Origin: Halomonas elongata DSM 2581
Lineage (GTDB): Bacteria > Pseudomonadota > Gammaproteobacteria > Pseudomonadales > Halomonadaceae
DNA length: 64,000 bases
Assembly (NCBI RefSeq): GCF_000196875.2
Contig: NC_014532.2
Coordinates: forward strand, 1,364,001 to 1,428,000
Direction of reading: 5' to 3'
Shown here: positions 48,975 through 58,995 of the stretch, in pieces
Numbering within the stretch: the stretch's first letter is position 1
Layout of the letters: every line of letters starts with the position of its first letter
Notes under the pieces: generated by a model
What the model saw: the letters and a program-made list of their open reading frames with translations, nothing else
What the model was told of the DNA's origin: nothing
Database searches by the model: none
Made by a program: the position numbers and the translations under genes

Positions 48975-50054
48975 ATGACACGCAAGATTCTGGTTCTCCC
49001 GGGCGATGGCATCGGCCCGGAGATCACCGCCCAGGCCAGCCGGGTGCTGGCCGCCTGCCAGGCGCAGGGATTGGATGTCGAAGTGGAAGAGGCGCCGGTC
49101 GGCGGTGCCGCCTATGATGCCGAGGGCTCGCCGCTGCCGGAGAGTACCCTGGCCAGGGCGAGGGCCGCCGATGCCGTGCTGCTCGGGGCCGTCGGCGGCC
49201 CCAAGTGGGACAAGCTGGAAGACATCAGCAAACGTCCCGAGAAGGGCCTGCTGGGACTGCGCAAGGAGCTCGGCCTGTTCGGCAACCTGCGACCGGCGCT
49301 GCTCTATCCGCAACTGGCCGAGGCCTCGAGCCTCAAGCCAGAGCTGGTCGCCGGCCTCGACATCATGATCGTGCGCGAGCTGACCGGTGGCATCTACTTC
49401 GGCCAGCCGCGTGGCATCGAGGAGCGCGACGGCCAGCGAGTGGGCTACAACACCTATGTCTATTCCGAGGCCGAGATCGAGCGCATCGGTCGCATGGCCT
49501 TCGAAATGGCTCAGAAGCGCGGCAAGAAGCTCTGCTCGGTGGACAAGGCCAACGTGCTCGAAGTGACCATGCTGTGGCGCGAGGTCATGGAGCGCCTGGC
49601 ACCGGAATACCCGGACGTCGAGCTGTCGCACATGTACGTCGACAATGCCGCCATGCAGCTGGTTCGCGCACCCAAACAGTTCGACGTGGTGGTCACCGGC
49701 AACATGTTCGGCGACATCCTCTCCGACGCCGCGGCCATGCTGACGGGCTCCATCGGCATGCTGCCTTCGGCGTCGCTCAACGAGAGCGGGCAGGGCATGT
49801 ATGAACCCTGCCACGGCAGTGCGCCGGACATCGCCGGCCAGGGGCTGGCCAATCCGCTGGCGACCATTCTTTCGGTGGCCATGATGCTGCGCTACTCGCT
49901 GGGCGAGCCGGCCCTGGCCGAGCGTATCGAGGCCGCCGTCGGCAAGGTGCTGGACGAAGGGCTGAGGACCGCCGACATCGCCGCCGAAGGCGAGCGAGCG
50001 GTGTCGACCACCGAGATGGGCGATGCCGTGCTGGCGGCCTTCGAGGCGCTGTAG
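48975..50054 (+). CDS. leuB: 3-isopropylmalate dehydrogenase LeuB
   Basis: NAD-dependent oxidative decarboxylation of 3-isopropylmalate, the third leucine step. 359 residues, with [46 protein letters not shown] and the C-terminal [23 protein letters not shown] 48975 follows AAGGAAA. It has its own leader with the RNA element. Confidence 0.97.
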   Translation: MTRKILVLPGDGIGPEITAQASRVLAACQAQGLDVEVEEAPVGGAAYDAEGSPLPESTLARARAADAVLLGAVGGPKWDKLEDISKRPEKGLLGLRKELGLFGNLRPALLYPQLAEASSLKPELVAGLDIMIVRELTGGIYFGQPRGIEERDGQRVGYNTYVYSEAEIERIGRMAFEMAQKRGKKLCSVDKANVLEVTMLWREVMERLAPEYPDVELSHMYVDNAAMQLVRAPKQFDVVVTGNMFGDILSDAAAMLTGSIGMLPSASLNESGQGMYEPCHGSAPDIAGQGLANPLATILSVAMMLRYSLGEPALAERIEAAVGKVLDEGLRTADIAAEGERAVSTTEMGDAVLAAFEAL

Positions 50055-50093
50055 AGACATCAACCGGACATGAGGCCCCGTGGCCGTTCGGGC

Positions 50094-50128
50094 GCCGCGT
50101 CGATGCTCGACGCGGCATGCTGTATACT
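50094..50128 (+). promoter_or_regulatory. Inverted repeat and -10 box before asd
   Basis: Ten-bp stem GCCGCGTCGA / TCGACGCGGC (50094-50116) with loop TGC, directly before TATACT at 50123-50128. The stem may end leuB transcription or act as an operator over the -35 region of asd. Confidence 0.5.
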
Positions 50129-50158
50129 AACAAGTTCACTTTTTCTGGAGGACTTCAC

Positions 50159-51271
50159 ATGTTGAAAGTCGGTTTCGTCGGATGGCGTGGCATGGTGGGC
50201 TCCGTGCTCATGCAACGCATGGTGGAAGATGGAGACTTCAATGGCATCGAGCCGATCTTCTTCACCACCTCCCAGGTCGGTCAACCCGGCCCCGACGTCG
50301 GCGTGGACGTGCCTCCGCTGAAGGATGCCTTCGACCTGGAGGCGCTGAAGGCCCTGGATGTGATCGTCACCTGCCAGGGCGGCGACTACACCAAGAAGGT
50401 CTACGAGGACCTGCGCGGCGGTGGCTGGAAGGGCTACTGGATCGACGCCGCCAGCACCCTGCGCATGGCCGACGAGGCCACCATCGTGCTGGATCCGGTC
50501 AACCGCAAGGTGATCGACGACCAACTGGCGCGTGGTGCCAAGACCTTCGTCGGCGGCAACTGCACCGTTAGCCTGATGATGATGGGCCTGGGCGGCCTGT
50601 TCGAGGCCGACATGGTCGAGTGGATGACCTCCATGACCTATCAGGCGGCTTCCGGTTCCGGCGCCAAGCACATGCGCGAGCTGCTCAACCAGATGGGGGC
50701 GCTGCGTGACAGCGTGTCCGCTGAGCTGGCCGATCCCGGCAGCGCCATCCTCGACATCGACCGCAAGGTCACCGCGGCCATGCGCGGTGGCGACTTCCCG
50801 GTCGACAACTTCGGTGCTCCGCTGGCCGGCAGCCTGCTGCCCTGGATCGATTCCAAGCTCGACAACGGCCAGAGCCGCGAAGAGTGGAAGGGCTCAGTGG
50901 AGACCAACAAGATCCTCGGTCGGCAGGAAAATCCGGTGCCCATCGACGGGCTTTGCGTGCGCATCGGCGCCATGCGCTCCCATAGCCAGGCCTTCACCAT
51001 CAAGCTCAAGCAGGATGTGCCGCTCGACGAGATCGAGGAGCGCATCGCGACCCATAACGACTGGGTCAAGCTGATCCCCAACGACAAGGATGCCACCAAC
51101 GACGGCCTGACTCCGGCCGCCGCTACCGGCACCCTGACCGTGCCGGTGGGTCGCCTGCGCAAGCTGGCCATGGGCGGCGAGTACCTGTCCGCCTTCAGTG
51201 TCGGCGACCAGCTGCTGTGGGGCGCCGCCGAGCCGCTCAAGCGGATGCTCAAGATCCTGCGCGAGCAGTGA
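50159..51271 (+). CDS. asd: Aspartate-semialdehyde dehydrogenase Asd
   Basis: Reduces aspartyl phosphate to aspartate semialdehyde for lysine, methionine, threonine and diaminopimelate. 370 residues. The N-terminal motif [20 protein letters not shown] and the catalytic Cys in [18 protein letters not shown] are present. ATG 50159 follows TGGAGGAC. A strong terminator follows. Confidence 0.97.
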   Translation: MLKVGFVGWRGMVGSVLMQRMVEDGDFNGIEPIFFTTSQVGQPGPDVGVDVPPLKDAFDLEALKALDVIVTCQGGDYTKKVYEDLRGGGWKGYWIDAASTLRMADEATIVLDPVNRKVIDDQLARGAKTFVGGNCTVSLMMMGLGGLFEADMVEWMTSMTYQAASGSGAKHMRELLNQMGALRDSVSAELADPGSAILDIDRKVTAAMRGGDFPVDNFGAPLAGSLLPWIDSKLDNGQSREEWKGSVETNKILGRQENPVPIDGLCVRIGAMRSHSQAFTIKLKQDVPLDEIEERIATHNDWVKLIPNDKDATNDGLTPAAATGTLTVPVGRLRKLAMGGEYLSAFSVGDQLLWGAAEPLKRMLKILREQ

Positions 51272-51311
51272 GCCACCAGGCGGTGACGTCCGAGGACGTA
51301 CATCGTCATGC

Positions 51312-51349
51312 AAGCACAGGGGCGCCTCGAAAGGGGCGCCCCTGTGCTT
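51312..51349 (+). terminator. Terminator after asd
   Basis: Perfect 15-bp stem AAGCACAGGGGCGCC / GGCGCCCCTGTGCTT with an 8-base loop, ending in TTT. In pseudomonads fimV would follow here; only about 200 bp without a gene separate asd from truA. Confidence 0.88.
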
Positions 51350-51473
51350 TGTGCGATCCCTTCCCCGGAGCGGGTGGCGTTCCAGCCGTTCGACGGGGAT
51401 AATGCTTCGGCATTATTCATGCCACTGCCGGCCCTTGCCGGCACGCTTCGCCAGCCACCGACCCGACAGCGCC

Positions 51474-52406
51474 ATGAGTCTCTTTCAACGCCTCGACGAA
51501 CACCATCCATTGAACGGCCGCCTGGCCATGGCCGTGGAATATGACGGTAGCCAGTATTGTGGCTGGCAGCGGCTCAAGCATGCAGCCTCGGTGCAGGCGT
51601 CGCTGGAGCAGGCGTTGTCGCGGGTGGCCGGTGCACCGGTCCGGGTGCACGCCAGTGGGCGCACCGATTCCGGGGTCCACGCGACGCGCCAGATCGTGCA
51701 CTTCGACCCGCCCGCGCCACGCTCCGAGAAGGCCTGGGTCTTCGGTGCCAATGCCAACCTGCCGCGCGATATCGCCGTGCGCTGGGTCATGCCGGTCGGC
51801 GAGGACTTTCATGCTCGCTTCAAGGCGTTGGCACGGCGCTATCGCTATGTGCTGCTCAACCAGCCCAGCCGCCCCGTGCTGGAGCGGGCCAACGTTACCT
51901 GGTGTCGCGATCCGCTGGACGCCGAGGCGATGCACGAGGCGGCGCAGGTGCTGGTCGGCGAGCACGACTTCTCGAGCTTTCGCGCCGCCGGCTGCCAATC
52001 GAAGACACCCTGGCGACACCTGCATTTCATCGAGGTGCATCGGCATGGGCCGCTGGTGGTGGTGGACGTGCAGGGCAATGCCTTTCTCCATCACATGATC
52101 CGCAACATCGCCGGCGCCCTGGTGACAGTGGGCCGGGGCGAGCAGGGCGCCGACTACCTGGCCCGGTTGCTGGCGCTCAGGGATCGCACCCAGGGGGATG
52201 TGACGGCACCGGCCTGCGGCCTGCACTTCGTCGACTCGCTCTACGATCCCGCCTGGGGACTGCCCAGCGAACCGCTGGGGCCGAACCTGCTGGCGTTCCT
52301 GGGCGAGTGGACCGGCGAGCGGCCCTTGCCGGACTGCCCCTGGGCCGAGTTCCGGCGAGGGCAGCCCGTGGCGGACGGCCGTGTCGAGGAGAATGACCAT
52401 GCTTGA
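51474..52406 (+). CDS. truA: tRNA pseudouridine(38-40) synthase TruA
   Basis: Isomerises uridines 38-40 in the anticodon arm. 310 residues, with RLAMAVEYDGSQYCGWQRLK, the catalytic Asp in HASGRTDSGVHATRQIVHFD, and NAFLHHMIRNIAGALVTVG. ATG 51474 is taken; the N-terminus has about 20 residues before the first strand. The stop overlaps trpF by 8 bp. Confidence 0.96.
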   Translation: MSLFQRLDEHHPLNGRLAMAVEYDGSQYCGWQRLKHAASVQASLEQALSRVAGAPVRVHASGRTDSGVHATRQIVHFDPPAPRSEKAWVFGANANLPRDIAVRWVMPVGEDFHARFKALARRYRYVLLNQPSRPVLERANVTWCRDPLDAEAMHEAAQVLVGEHDFSSFRAAGCQSKTPWRHLHFIEVHRHGPLVVVDVQGNAFLHHMIRNIAGALVTVGRGEQGADYLARLLALRDRTQGDVTAPACGLHFVDSLYDPAWGLPSEPLGPNLLAFLGEWTGERPLPDCPWAEFRRGQPVADGRVEENDHA

Positions 52407-53040
52407 TCATGCCACGCCCACCGGGCGAACCCGCGTCAAGTTCTGTGGGCTGACCCGGCCCGAGGATGTAGACGCCGCCGTGGCCCTGGGCGCCGATGCC
52501 CTGGGGTTCGTGCTCTGGCCCGGCAGCAAGCGGGCCATCGAGCTGGATCGCCTGGCCGAACTGGCGGCCCGGGTACCGGCCTTCGTGACGCGCGTGGGGC
52601 TGTTCGTCGATCCCGAACCGCAGTGGGTGGCAAGGGCGGCCGAGCATCTCGACCTGCTGCAGTTCCATGGCGATGAGTCGCCGAGCCGCTGCGCGGCCTC
52701 CGGCCGGCCCTGGATCAAGGCGCTGCGCATGCGCGACGATCTGGATCTGGAGGTCGCCGCCCGGGACTACGAGGGGGCTCGGGCCCTGTTGCTGGACGCC
52801 TATCGCCCCGGCATGCCCGGCGGTACCGGCGAGACGTTCGACTGGTCGCGAATCCCCGCAACCCTGGCAAAACCTGTTATCCTCGCCGGAGGCCTCACGC
52901 CGGCCAACGTGGCCGAGGCCATCGCGACGGTGGCGCCCTTCGCGGTGGATGTTTCCGGCGGCATCGAGGCCGCGCCCGGACGCAAGGACGTCGCTGCCAT
53001 GACGGCCTTTCTGGACGCGGTGCGACTCGCCGACGCCTGA
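52399..53040 (+). CDS. trpF: Phosphoribosylanthranilate isomerase TrpF
   Basis: TIM-barrel isomerase of tryptophan synthesis, 213 residues. Motifs: RVKFCGLTRPEDVDAAVALG, LLQFHGDES, ILAGGLTPANVAEAI and DVSGGIEAAPGRKD. ATG 52399 has GAGGAG about 8 bp upstream; ATG 52393 is also in frame but too close to it. Confidence 0.96.
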   Translation: MLDHATPTGRTRVKFCGLTRPEDVDAAVALGADALGFVLWPGSKRAIELDRLAELAARVPAFVTRVGLFVDPEPQWVARAAEHLDLLQFHGDESPSRCAASGRPWIKALRMRDDLDLEVAARDYEGARALLLDAYRPGMPGGTGETFDWSRIPATLAKPVILAGGLTPANVAEAIATVAPFAVDVSGGIEAAPGRKDVAAMTAFLDAVRLADA

Positions 53041-53091
53041 TCGCTTTTCGCGCTTTCTACAATTCCACACCGATCCTGTGAGGTGTCTTTC

Positions 53092-54306
53092 GTGAGCAAG
53101 TTCAGTGACCTGACCCGACTGCCGGACGAGCGCGGCCACTTCGGCCCCTATGGTGGCCGGTTCGTTTCGGAGACCCTGAGCTTCGCCCTGGAGGATCTGG
53201 AGAAGACATACCTGCGTCTTCGCGATGACCCGGATTTCCAGGCGGAATTCGACCATGACCTGTCCCACTACGTGGGGCGTCCGTCACCGCTCTATCATGC
53301 CGAGCGATGGTCGAAACAGCTCGGTGGTGCGCAGATCTGGCTCAAGCGTGAAGACCTCAACCATACCGGCGCCCACAAGGTGAACAACACCATCGGTCAG
53401 GCACTGCTCGCCAAGAAGGGCGGCAAGCCAAGGGTCATCGCCGAGACCGGGGCAGGGCAGCATGGCGTGGCCACGGCCACCGTGGCCGCCCGGCTGGGAT
53501 TGTCGTGCGATATCTACATGGGTGCCGAGGATGTCGAGCGCCAGAAGCTCAACGTCTATCGCATGCATCTGCTGGGGGCCAAGGTCGTTCCGGTGGAGTC
53601 CGGCACCCGGACCCTCAAGGATGCCATGAACGAAGCGCTGCGCGACTGGGTCACCAATGTCGACGACACCTTCTACATCATCGGCACCGTGGCGGGGCCG
53701 CATCCCTACCCGATGCTGGTGCGCGACTTCAACGCCGTGGTCGGCCGCGAGGCGCGGCGGCAGTCCCTGGAAGAATTCGGTCGCCTGCCCGATGCGCTGA
53801 TCGCCTGCGTGGGCGGAGGCTCCAACGCCATGGGCCTGTTCTATCCCTTCGCCGAGGATGACGACGTCGCCATGATCGGCGTGGAAGCCGGGGGCGACGG
53901 CCTGGCGACCGGTCGCCACGCGGCGCCTCTGGCCTCCGGTGCGCCGCGTGGCGTGCTGCACGGCAACCGCACTTACCTGATGTCCGATGAGGGCGGGCAG
54001 GTATCCGACACCCATTCGGTCTCGGCGGGGCTCGATTATCCCGGCGTCGGACCGGAGCATGCCTTCTGGAAGGACGTGGGGCGGGTCGAGTATGTCGCGG
54101 CCGATGATACGGCGGTGCTCGAGGCCTTCCGCGAACTGACCCATGTGGAGGGCATCATGCCGGCTCTGGAGTCGGCCCATGCCCTGGCCCATGCCAAGCG
54201 GCTGGCGCCGACCATGCGGCCCGACCAGAACATCGTGGTCAACCTCTCCGGACGTGGCGACAAGGACATCATGACTGTCGCCAAGCTCGACGGCATCGAA
54301 TTCTGA
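53092..54306 (+). CDS. trpB: Tryptophan synthase beta subunit TrpB
   Basis: PLP enzyme joining indole and serine; about 404 residues. The PLP-Lys is in [20 protein letters not shown], and [13 protein letters not shown] and [18 protein letters not shown] are typical. GTG 53092 is preferred with GAGG about 9 bp upstream; GTG 53083 is possible. trpA follows after 9 bp. Confidence 0.97.
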   Translation: MSKFSDLTRLPDERGHFGPYGGRFVSETLSFALEDLEKTYLRLRDDPDFQAEFDHDLSHYVGRPSPLYHAERWSKQLGGAQIWLKREDLNHTGAHKVNNTIGQALLAKKGGKPRVIAETGAGQHGVATATVAARLGLSCDIYMGAEDVERQKLNVYRMHLLGAKVVPVESGTRTLKDAMNEALRDWVTNVDDTFYIIGTVAGPHPYPMLVRDFNAVVGREARRQSLEEFGRLPDALIACVGGGSNAMGLFYPFAEDDDVAMIGVEAGGDGLATGRHAAPLASGAPRGVLHGNRTYLMSDEGGQVSDTHSVSAGLDYPGVGPEHAFWKDVGRVEYVAADDTAVLEAFRELTHVEGIMPALESAHALAHAKRLAPTMRPDQNIVVNLSGRGDKDIMTVAKLDGIEF

Positions 54307-54315
54307 GGAAGCCTG

Positions 54316-55119
54316 ATGAACCGTATCGATCAACGTTTCGCCGATCTCAAGGCACAGGGCCGCCGTGCGCTGATTCCCTATATTACCGCCGGCGATCCGG
54401 CACCGGCGTACACGGTGGGCTTCATGCACGCCCTGGTGCGCGCCGGGGCCGATGTCATCGAGCTGGGGGTACCGTTTTCCGACCCGATGGCCGATGGCCC
54501 GGTGATCCAGAAGGCCTGCGAGCGCGCCCTGCGCCATGACGTGCGCCTGGAGCACCTGTTCGAGATGGTCAGCGAATTTCGCCGTGACGACCCCGAAACG
54601 CCAGTGGTGCTGATGGGCTATCTCAATCCCGTGGAGCGGCTCGGTTTCGAGACATTCGCCGATCGGGCCAGCGAATCCGGGGTCGACGGCGTGCTGCTCG
54701 TCGACATGCCGCCGGAAGAGGCAGACCTGCTGGGTCCCGTGCTCGAGTCGCGAGGGCTGGCCTCGATCTTCCTGGTGGCCCCTACCACTTCCCGCGCCCG
54801 GGCCGCTACAATATGCGCCCACGGCGAGGGATATCTCTACTATGTTTCGCTCAAGGGCGTGACCGGTGGTGCTGCCGCCGATGCCGACGACATCGCGGCC
54901 CATCTGGCGCCGCTTCGCGAGATGACCGACCTGCCCCTGTGCGTGGGCTTCGGCATTCGCGACGGGGCCTCGGCGGCAGCGGTCGGGCGCGTGGCCGATG
55001 GAGTGATCGTCGGCAGTGCTCTGGTCAGCCGTATCGCCGAGAACGCTGATCGGCCCGAGGCGATTCCTGCCGCCCTCGAGGCGGTGCTGGGCGAAATGCG
55101 CCAGGCTCTGGATGCCTGA
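54316..55119 (+). CDS. trpA: Tryptophan synthase alpha subunit TrpA
   Basis: Releases indole from indole-glycerol phosphate and channels it to TrpB. 267 residues; the catalytic Glu is in [20 protein letters not shown] and Asp in [23 protein letters not shown] is also present. About 160 bp follow before accD, with a T-run at 55148-55154 but no clear terminator stem. Confidence 0.97.
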   Translation: MNRIDQRFADLKAQGRRALIPYITAGDPAPAYTVGFMHALVRAGADVIELGVPFSDPMADGPVIQKACERALRHDVRLEHLFEMVSEFRRDDPETPVVLMGYLNPVERLGFETFADRASESGVDGVLLVDMPPEEADLLGPVLESRGLASIFLVAPTTSRARAATICAHGEGYLYYVSLKGVTGGAAADADDIAAHLAPLREMTDLPLCVGFGIRDGASAAAVGRVADGVIVGSALVSRIAENADRPEAIPAALEAVLGEMRQALDA

Positions 55120-55280
55120 CGGCTCTCGTCCGGCATTCGGGGTGGCGTTTTTTTGCTCGATCCCGCCTTGTCCGGCCCTGATTTGCAAGAGTTCGAACAG
55201 GTGCCAATGGGCTTGAGCCGACTGATTTGATTTGGCCCCCGCCAGATGGGGGCGACAGCACAAAGGGAAGCGATTCTGAC

Positions 55281-56321
55281 ATGAGCTGGCTAGACAAGAT
55301 CGTGCCCTCGGTGGGGCGCATTCAGCGCAAGGAGCGGCGTACGAGCGTCCCCGACGGCCTGTGGCGAAAGTGCCCGAAGTGCGAGTCGGTGCTCTACCTG
55401 CCGGAACTCGAGAAGCACCACAACGTCTGCCCCAAGTGCGATCATCACCTGCGCCTGACGGCACGCAAGCGACTGGACTGGTTCCTCGACAAGGAAGGGC
55501 GCGAAGAGATCGCCGCTGACCTCGAACCTGTCGATCGTCTCAAGTTCCGCGACTCCAAGAAGTACAAGGACCGCCTCAGTGCGGCCCAGAAGGCCACCGG
55601 CGAGAAGGATGGCCTGGTCGCCATGCGGGGCACCCTGGAGGGGCTGCCGGTGGTGGCGGTGGCCTTCGAGTTCACCTTCATGGGCGGCTCGATGGGCGCC
55701 GTGGTAGGCGAGAAGTTCGTGCGTGCCGCGACCCAGGCGCTGGATGAGGGCGTTCCGCTGGTCTGTTTCTCCGCCTCGGGCGGGGCGCGCATGCAGGAGG
55801 CGCTGTTCTCGCTGATGCAGATGGCCAAGACCTCCGCTGCCCTGGAGAAGCTCAAGCAGGCCGGCGTGCCCTATATTTCGGTGCTGACCGACCCGGTGTT
55901 CGGCGGTGTCTCGGCGTCGCTGGCCATGCTGGGCGATCTCAATATCGCCGAGCCCAATGCCCTGATCGGGTTCGCCGGCCCCCGGGTCATCGAGCAGACG
56001 GTTCGCGAACAGTTGCCCGAGGGCTTCCAGCGCAGCGAGTTTCTGCTCGAGCACGGTGCGGTGGACATGATTGTCCATCGTCAGCAGATCCGCGAGCGGC
56101 TGGGTGGCGTGTTGCGCAAGCTGACCCACCAGCCGGCCAGCGGCCCTGCAGTGGTCGAAAACGACGAGCCGGATCTCGTCGATGCAGCAGAGCAGGCCGA
56201 ACCGCAGCCCGAAGCCCCCGAGGCAGTGGAGACGTCGGAGTCCGAGGCGCCCACCGAGAAGGGCGTCGAGGCGGACAGCGAGGAAACCGACGAGTCGCCA
56301 CGTTCCGGCGACAATCGCTGA
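55281..56321 (+). CDS. accD: Acetyl-CoA carboxylase carboxyltransferase subunit beta (AccD)
   Basis: Transfers CO2 from carboxybiotin to acetyl-CoA with AccA. 346 residues. An N-terminal Cys4 zinc finger is visible ([27 protein letters not shown]). The crotonase-like core has [15 protein letters not shown] and [18 protein letters not shown]. The last 45 or so residues form an acidic tail beyond the E. coli length ([18 protein letters not shown]). A small hairpin GCCCCC / GGGGGC (55235-55253) lies in the leader. folC starts 10 bp later. Confidence 0.97.
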   Translation: MSWLDKIVPSVGRIQRKERRTSVPDGLWRKCPKCESVLYLPELEKHHNVCPKCDHHLRLTARKRLDWFLDKEGREEIAADLEPVDRLKFRDSKKYKDRLSAAQKATGEKDGLVAMRGTLEGLPVVAVAFEFTFMGGSMGAVVGEKFVRAATQALDEGVPLVCFSASGGARMQEALFSLMQMAKTSAALEKLKQAGVPYISVLTDPVFGGVSASLAMLGDLNIAEPNALIGFAGPRVIEQTVREQLPEGFQRSEFLLEHGAVDMIVHRQQIRERLGGVLRKLTHQPASGPAVVENDEPDLVDAAEQAEPQPEAPEAVETSESEAPTEKGVEADSEETDESPRSGDNR

Positions 56322-56331
56322 GTTCGGAAAC

Positions 56332-57639
56332 ATGCACGATGCTTCCCCCACCCCGCTCGATGCCTGGTTGAGGCGACTGGAGGCGGCTCATCCGGTGGGC
56401 ATCGACCTCGGCCTCGAGCGGGTGGCCGAGGTCGCCCGTCGCATGGGGCTGCTCGATGGTCCGGTGGCGGGGCGCTTGATCACCGTGGCCGGCACCAATG
56501 GCAAGGGCTCCAGCGTGGCCATGCTGGATGCCCTGGCCCGGCAGCACGGCCTGTCCACGGCCACCTATACCTCTCCCCATCTAGTGCGCTACAACGAGCG
56601 GCTGTGCCTGGACGGGCGCCAGGCCGATGACGCCACCCTGATCGCCGGTTTCGAGGCGGTGGAGGCCGCGCGGCTCGATGGTGAGCCGATCAGCCTGACC
56701 TACTTCGAGGTCGGCACCCTGGGGGCGCTGCATGCCATTCGCGCCTTTGCTCCCGAAGTGGCGATTCTCGAGGTCGGCCTCGGCGGCCGTCTCGATGCGG
56801 TCAACATCCTCGACGCCGACGTGGCAGTGGTGACGACCATCGCTCGGGACCACGCGGCCTTTCTGGGCGATGATCTCGAGGATATCGGTCGCGAGAAGGC
56901 CGGCATCATGCGTGCCGGCCGGCCCGCCGTACTGGGCTCGCGTGACTTGCCGACCAGCGTGCGAGCCACTGCCGAGTCGCTGTCGGCGCCGGTGCATGCC
57001 CTGGGCGAGGCCTATGGGGTCGAGCGCGATGGGGCGTCGTGGCGTTGGTGGGACGCAGCCGGCCAGGTATTCGCCGGACTGCCCGATCCAGGCCTGCCGC
57101 TGGACAATGCGGCGACGGCCCTGACGGCGTTGCAACTGGCCGGTGTCGAGCTCGATGAAGCGGCCTGTCGGCGAGCCCTGGCGAGCGTCGTTCTGCCCGG
57201 TCGCATGCAGTGGCACGCCAACTGGTGCCTGGATGTCGGGCACAACCCTCAGGCGGCAGCCTATGTTGCCGGTCGGCTCGCCGAACGCCCCGTCGAGGGG
57301 CGCACCTTTGCGTTGCTCGGCATGCTGGGCGACAAGGATGCCGATGGGGTGATCGAGGCGCTGGCGCCGTCCATCGATGCCTGGCTGCCGGTGACGCTGG
57401 AGGGCGAGCGGGCGCGCAGTGCCGATGAGCTGGCGGGACGCCTCGAAGCGCTCGGTCAGGAGGTCGTGCATCGAGAAGCCTCGCCGGCGCATGGTGCAGC
57501 CTGGCTCGAGGCGCACCTTGCCCCCGAAGATCGTGTGCTGGTCTGTGGCTCTTTCTTCACCGTCGGTGAAGTGCTGGCGTCCTGGGCGTCACGGGCACAG
57601 ACTGATTCGGATGACTGGCCCATCGAGGGAACGACATGA
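56332..57639 (+). CDS. folC: Dihydrofolate synthase / folylpolyglutamate synthase FolC
   Basis: Mur-ligase-like enzyme adding glutamate to dihydropteroate and folates. 435 residues. The P-loop is LITVAGTNGKGSSVAMLDAL, with TYTSPHLVRYNERLCLDG and LEVGLGGRLDAVNI. It overlaps the next gene by ATGA. I chose ATG 56332, 10 bp after accD. Confidence 0.96.
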   Translation: MHDASPTPLDAWLRRLEAAHPVGIDLGLERVAEVARRMGLLDGPVAGRLITVAGTNGKGSSVAMLDALARQHGLSTATYTSPHLVRYNERLCLDGRQADDATLIAGFEAVEAARLDGEPISLTYFEVGTLGALHAIRAFAPEVAILEVGLGGRLDAVNILDADVAVVTTIARDHAAFLGDDLEDIGREKAGIMRAGRPAVLGSRDLPTSVRATAESLSAPVHALGEAYGVERDGASWRWWDAAGQVFAGLPDPGLPLDNAATALTALQLAGVELDEAACRRALASVVLPGRMQWHANWCLDVGHNPQAAAYVAGRLAERPVEGRTFALLGMLGDKDADGVIEALAPSIDAWLPVTLEGERARSADELAGRLEALGQEVVHREASPAHGAAWLEAHLAPEDRVLVCGSFFTVGEVLASWASRAQTDSDDWPIEGTT

Positions 57640-58337
57640 AATACGGTATGCGCGAGCGGATCAGCGGAGCCTTGATTCTCATTGCCCTGGCGGTGATCTT
57701 CGTGCCCTTGCTGTTCGACGACCCGGCGCCACGCGAGGAGCGCCCCGAGCCGACGCTGACCATCGAGCAGCCGATCGAGGTCGAACGGCGTGACCTCGAG
57801 GAGCCGACACCGCCGGAAAGTCTCGATGAGCGTTCCGCCGAACAGGCGTCTGCGGATGCCGAAACCGAGACCGAAGTGAGCCGCGAATCGGTGGCAGGCG
57901 TGACGACTGGCGGCGACGCCGAGAATCAACAGGCAACGGCGGACGAAGAGAGCCGGGCGCCGAGCGAGGATGATGCCGCATCGAGTTCTCAGGCCACGGC
58001 CGATGACCAGGACTCGGCGACGGAGCAGGACTCGGCGACGGAGCAGAAGGAAGATCCGATTGCCGAGCTGGCCCGGGCCGCCGACGAGCGTCAGGCCGCG
58101 GCCACGCAGGGCGGCGACTGGGCGATCCAGGTCGGCAGTTTCGGGCAGTCCGGCAATGCCGAACGCTTGCAGGCGCGCCTGGAGGAGCAGGGCTATCCCG
58201 CCTATCGACGCTCGCGCGAGAATGACCTGACCACGGTCTATGTCGGTCCTTATGCCAGTTCGGAAGTGGCGGAAGGTGTCATGGGCAAGCTCAAGGCGGG
58301 GCTCAACCTGCAAGGCCTGCTGGTGAGGACCAAGTGA
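57636..58337 (+). CDS. dedD: DedD-like SPOR-domain cell-division protein
   Basis: A 233-residue single-pass inner-membrane protein: short cytoplasmic start MKYGMRERISG, membrane helix ALILIALAVIFVPLLF, a long Glu/Ala/Thr-rich acidic periplasmic linker, and a C-terminal SPOR domain (DWAIQVGSFGQSGNAERLQA). SPOR domains bind septal peptidoglycan. The linker contains an exact 18-bp tandem repeat. Position folC-dedD-cvpA matches E. coli and Pseudomonas. Confidence 0.93.
   Translation: MKYGMRERISGALILIALAVIFVPLLFDDPAPREERPEPTLTIEQPIEVERRDLEEPTPPESLDERSAEQASADAETETEVSRESVAGVTTGGDAENQQATADEESRAPSEDDAASSSQATADDQDSATEQDSATEQKEDPIAELARAADERQAAATQGGDWAIQVGSFGQSGNAERLQARLEEQGYPAYRRSRENDLTTVYVGPYASSEVAEGVMGKLKAGLNLQGLLVRTK
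58011..58046 (+). repeat. 18-bp tandem repeat in the dedD linker
   Basis: Two exact copies of GACTCGGCGACGGAGCAG (58011-58028 and 58029-58046) encode two DSATEQ units in the acidic linker. Confidence 0.9.
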
Positions 58338-58936
58338 ACGAGATGGCGCTGACCTGGGTCGACTGGCTGTGCATCGCCGTGCTGGCCATGACCACCCTGA
58401 CGGGCCTGTTCAGGGGGCTGATTCGCGAGGCCCTGGGGCTGGCCTCCTGGATCGTCGCGCTGCTGGCGGCGCGCTGGTTCTCCGAACCGGTGGCCGATCT
58501 GTTCAGCGGTCTGATCGAGAGCCCCGATGGGCGTCTGGTGCTGGCGTTCGTGCTGGTGGTGTTCGTCGTCATCCTTGCCTGCGGGCTGATCATTCGCCTG
58601 ATGCATGCAGCGGTGGAATGGGTCGGCATGGGCCTTTTCAATCGGTTCGCCGGCGCGGCCTTCGGGCTGGTCAAGGGAGCGGCGATACTGGTGCTGGTGA
58701 CCATCCTGATCGGGCTGACGCCACTGGCGCAGTTGCAGGCCTGGCAACAGGCCGAGTTGCGCCCCGAGCTGGAACGGCTGCGGGACTGGTCGGTGGGCCA
58801 GCTGCTGGCCTGGGAAGACCGGCTGCCGGCGTCGACATCGTCATTGGAGTCGTTGTCCGCGCCGGATGAGCCGAGTGCCGAAACGGCACCGGAAACGCTG
58901 CGCGACAGCGCGAATCCGGACACGAATCCAGAATAG
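58334..58936 (+). CDS. cvpA: CvpA family membrane protein
   Basis: A 200-residue inner-membrane protein with four hydrophobic segments; family blocks LTWVDWLCIAVLAMTTLTGL, FRGLIREALGLASWIVALLA and NRFAGAAFGLVKGAAILVLV. CvpA is required for colicin V production in E. coli and is linked to envelope homeostasis. GTG 58334 overlaps the dedD stop (GTGA); ATG 58343 is an alternative. The C-terminal 50 residues are polar and acidic. Confidence 0.92.
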   Translation: MNEMALTWVDWLCIAVLAMTTLTGLFRGLIREALGLASWIVALLAARWFSEPVADLFSGLIESPDGRLVLAFVLVVFVVILACGLIIRLMHAAVEWVGMGLFNRFAGAAFGLVKGAAILVLVTILIGLTPLAQLQAWQQAELRPELERLRDWSVGQLLAWEDRLPASTSSLESLSAPDEPSAETAPETLRDSANPDTNPE

Positions 58937-58995
58937 TGTGAATACTGGGATGGCGTTGCGTCATCCCTCCCTTACGGCAAGCGAGGTAAGCAGTA

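Noticed and set aside
55141-55160. Intrinsic terminator between trpA and accD, suggested by a T7 run
   Set aside because: No convincing GC-rich stem directly precedes the T-run, so it is only mentioned with trpA.
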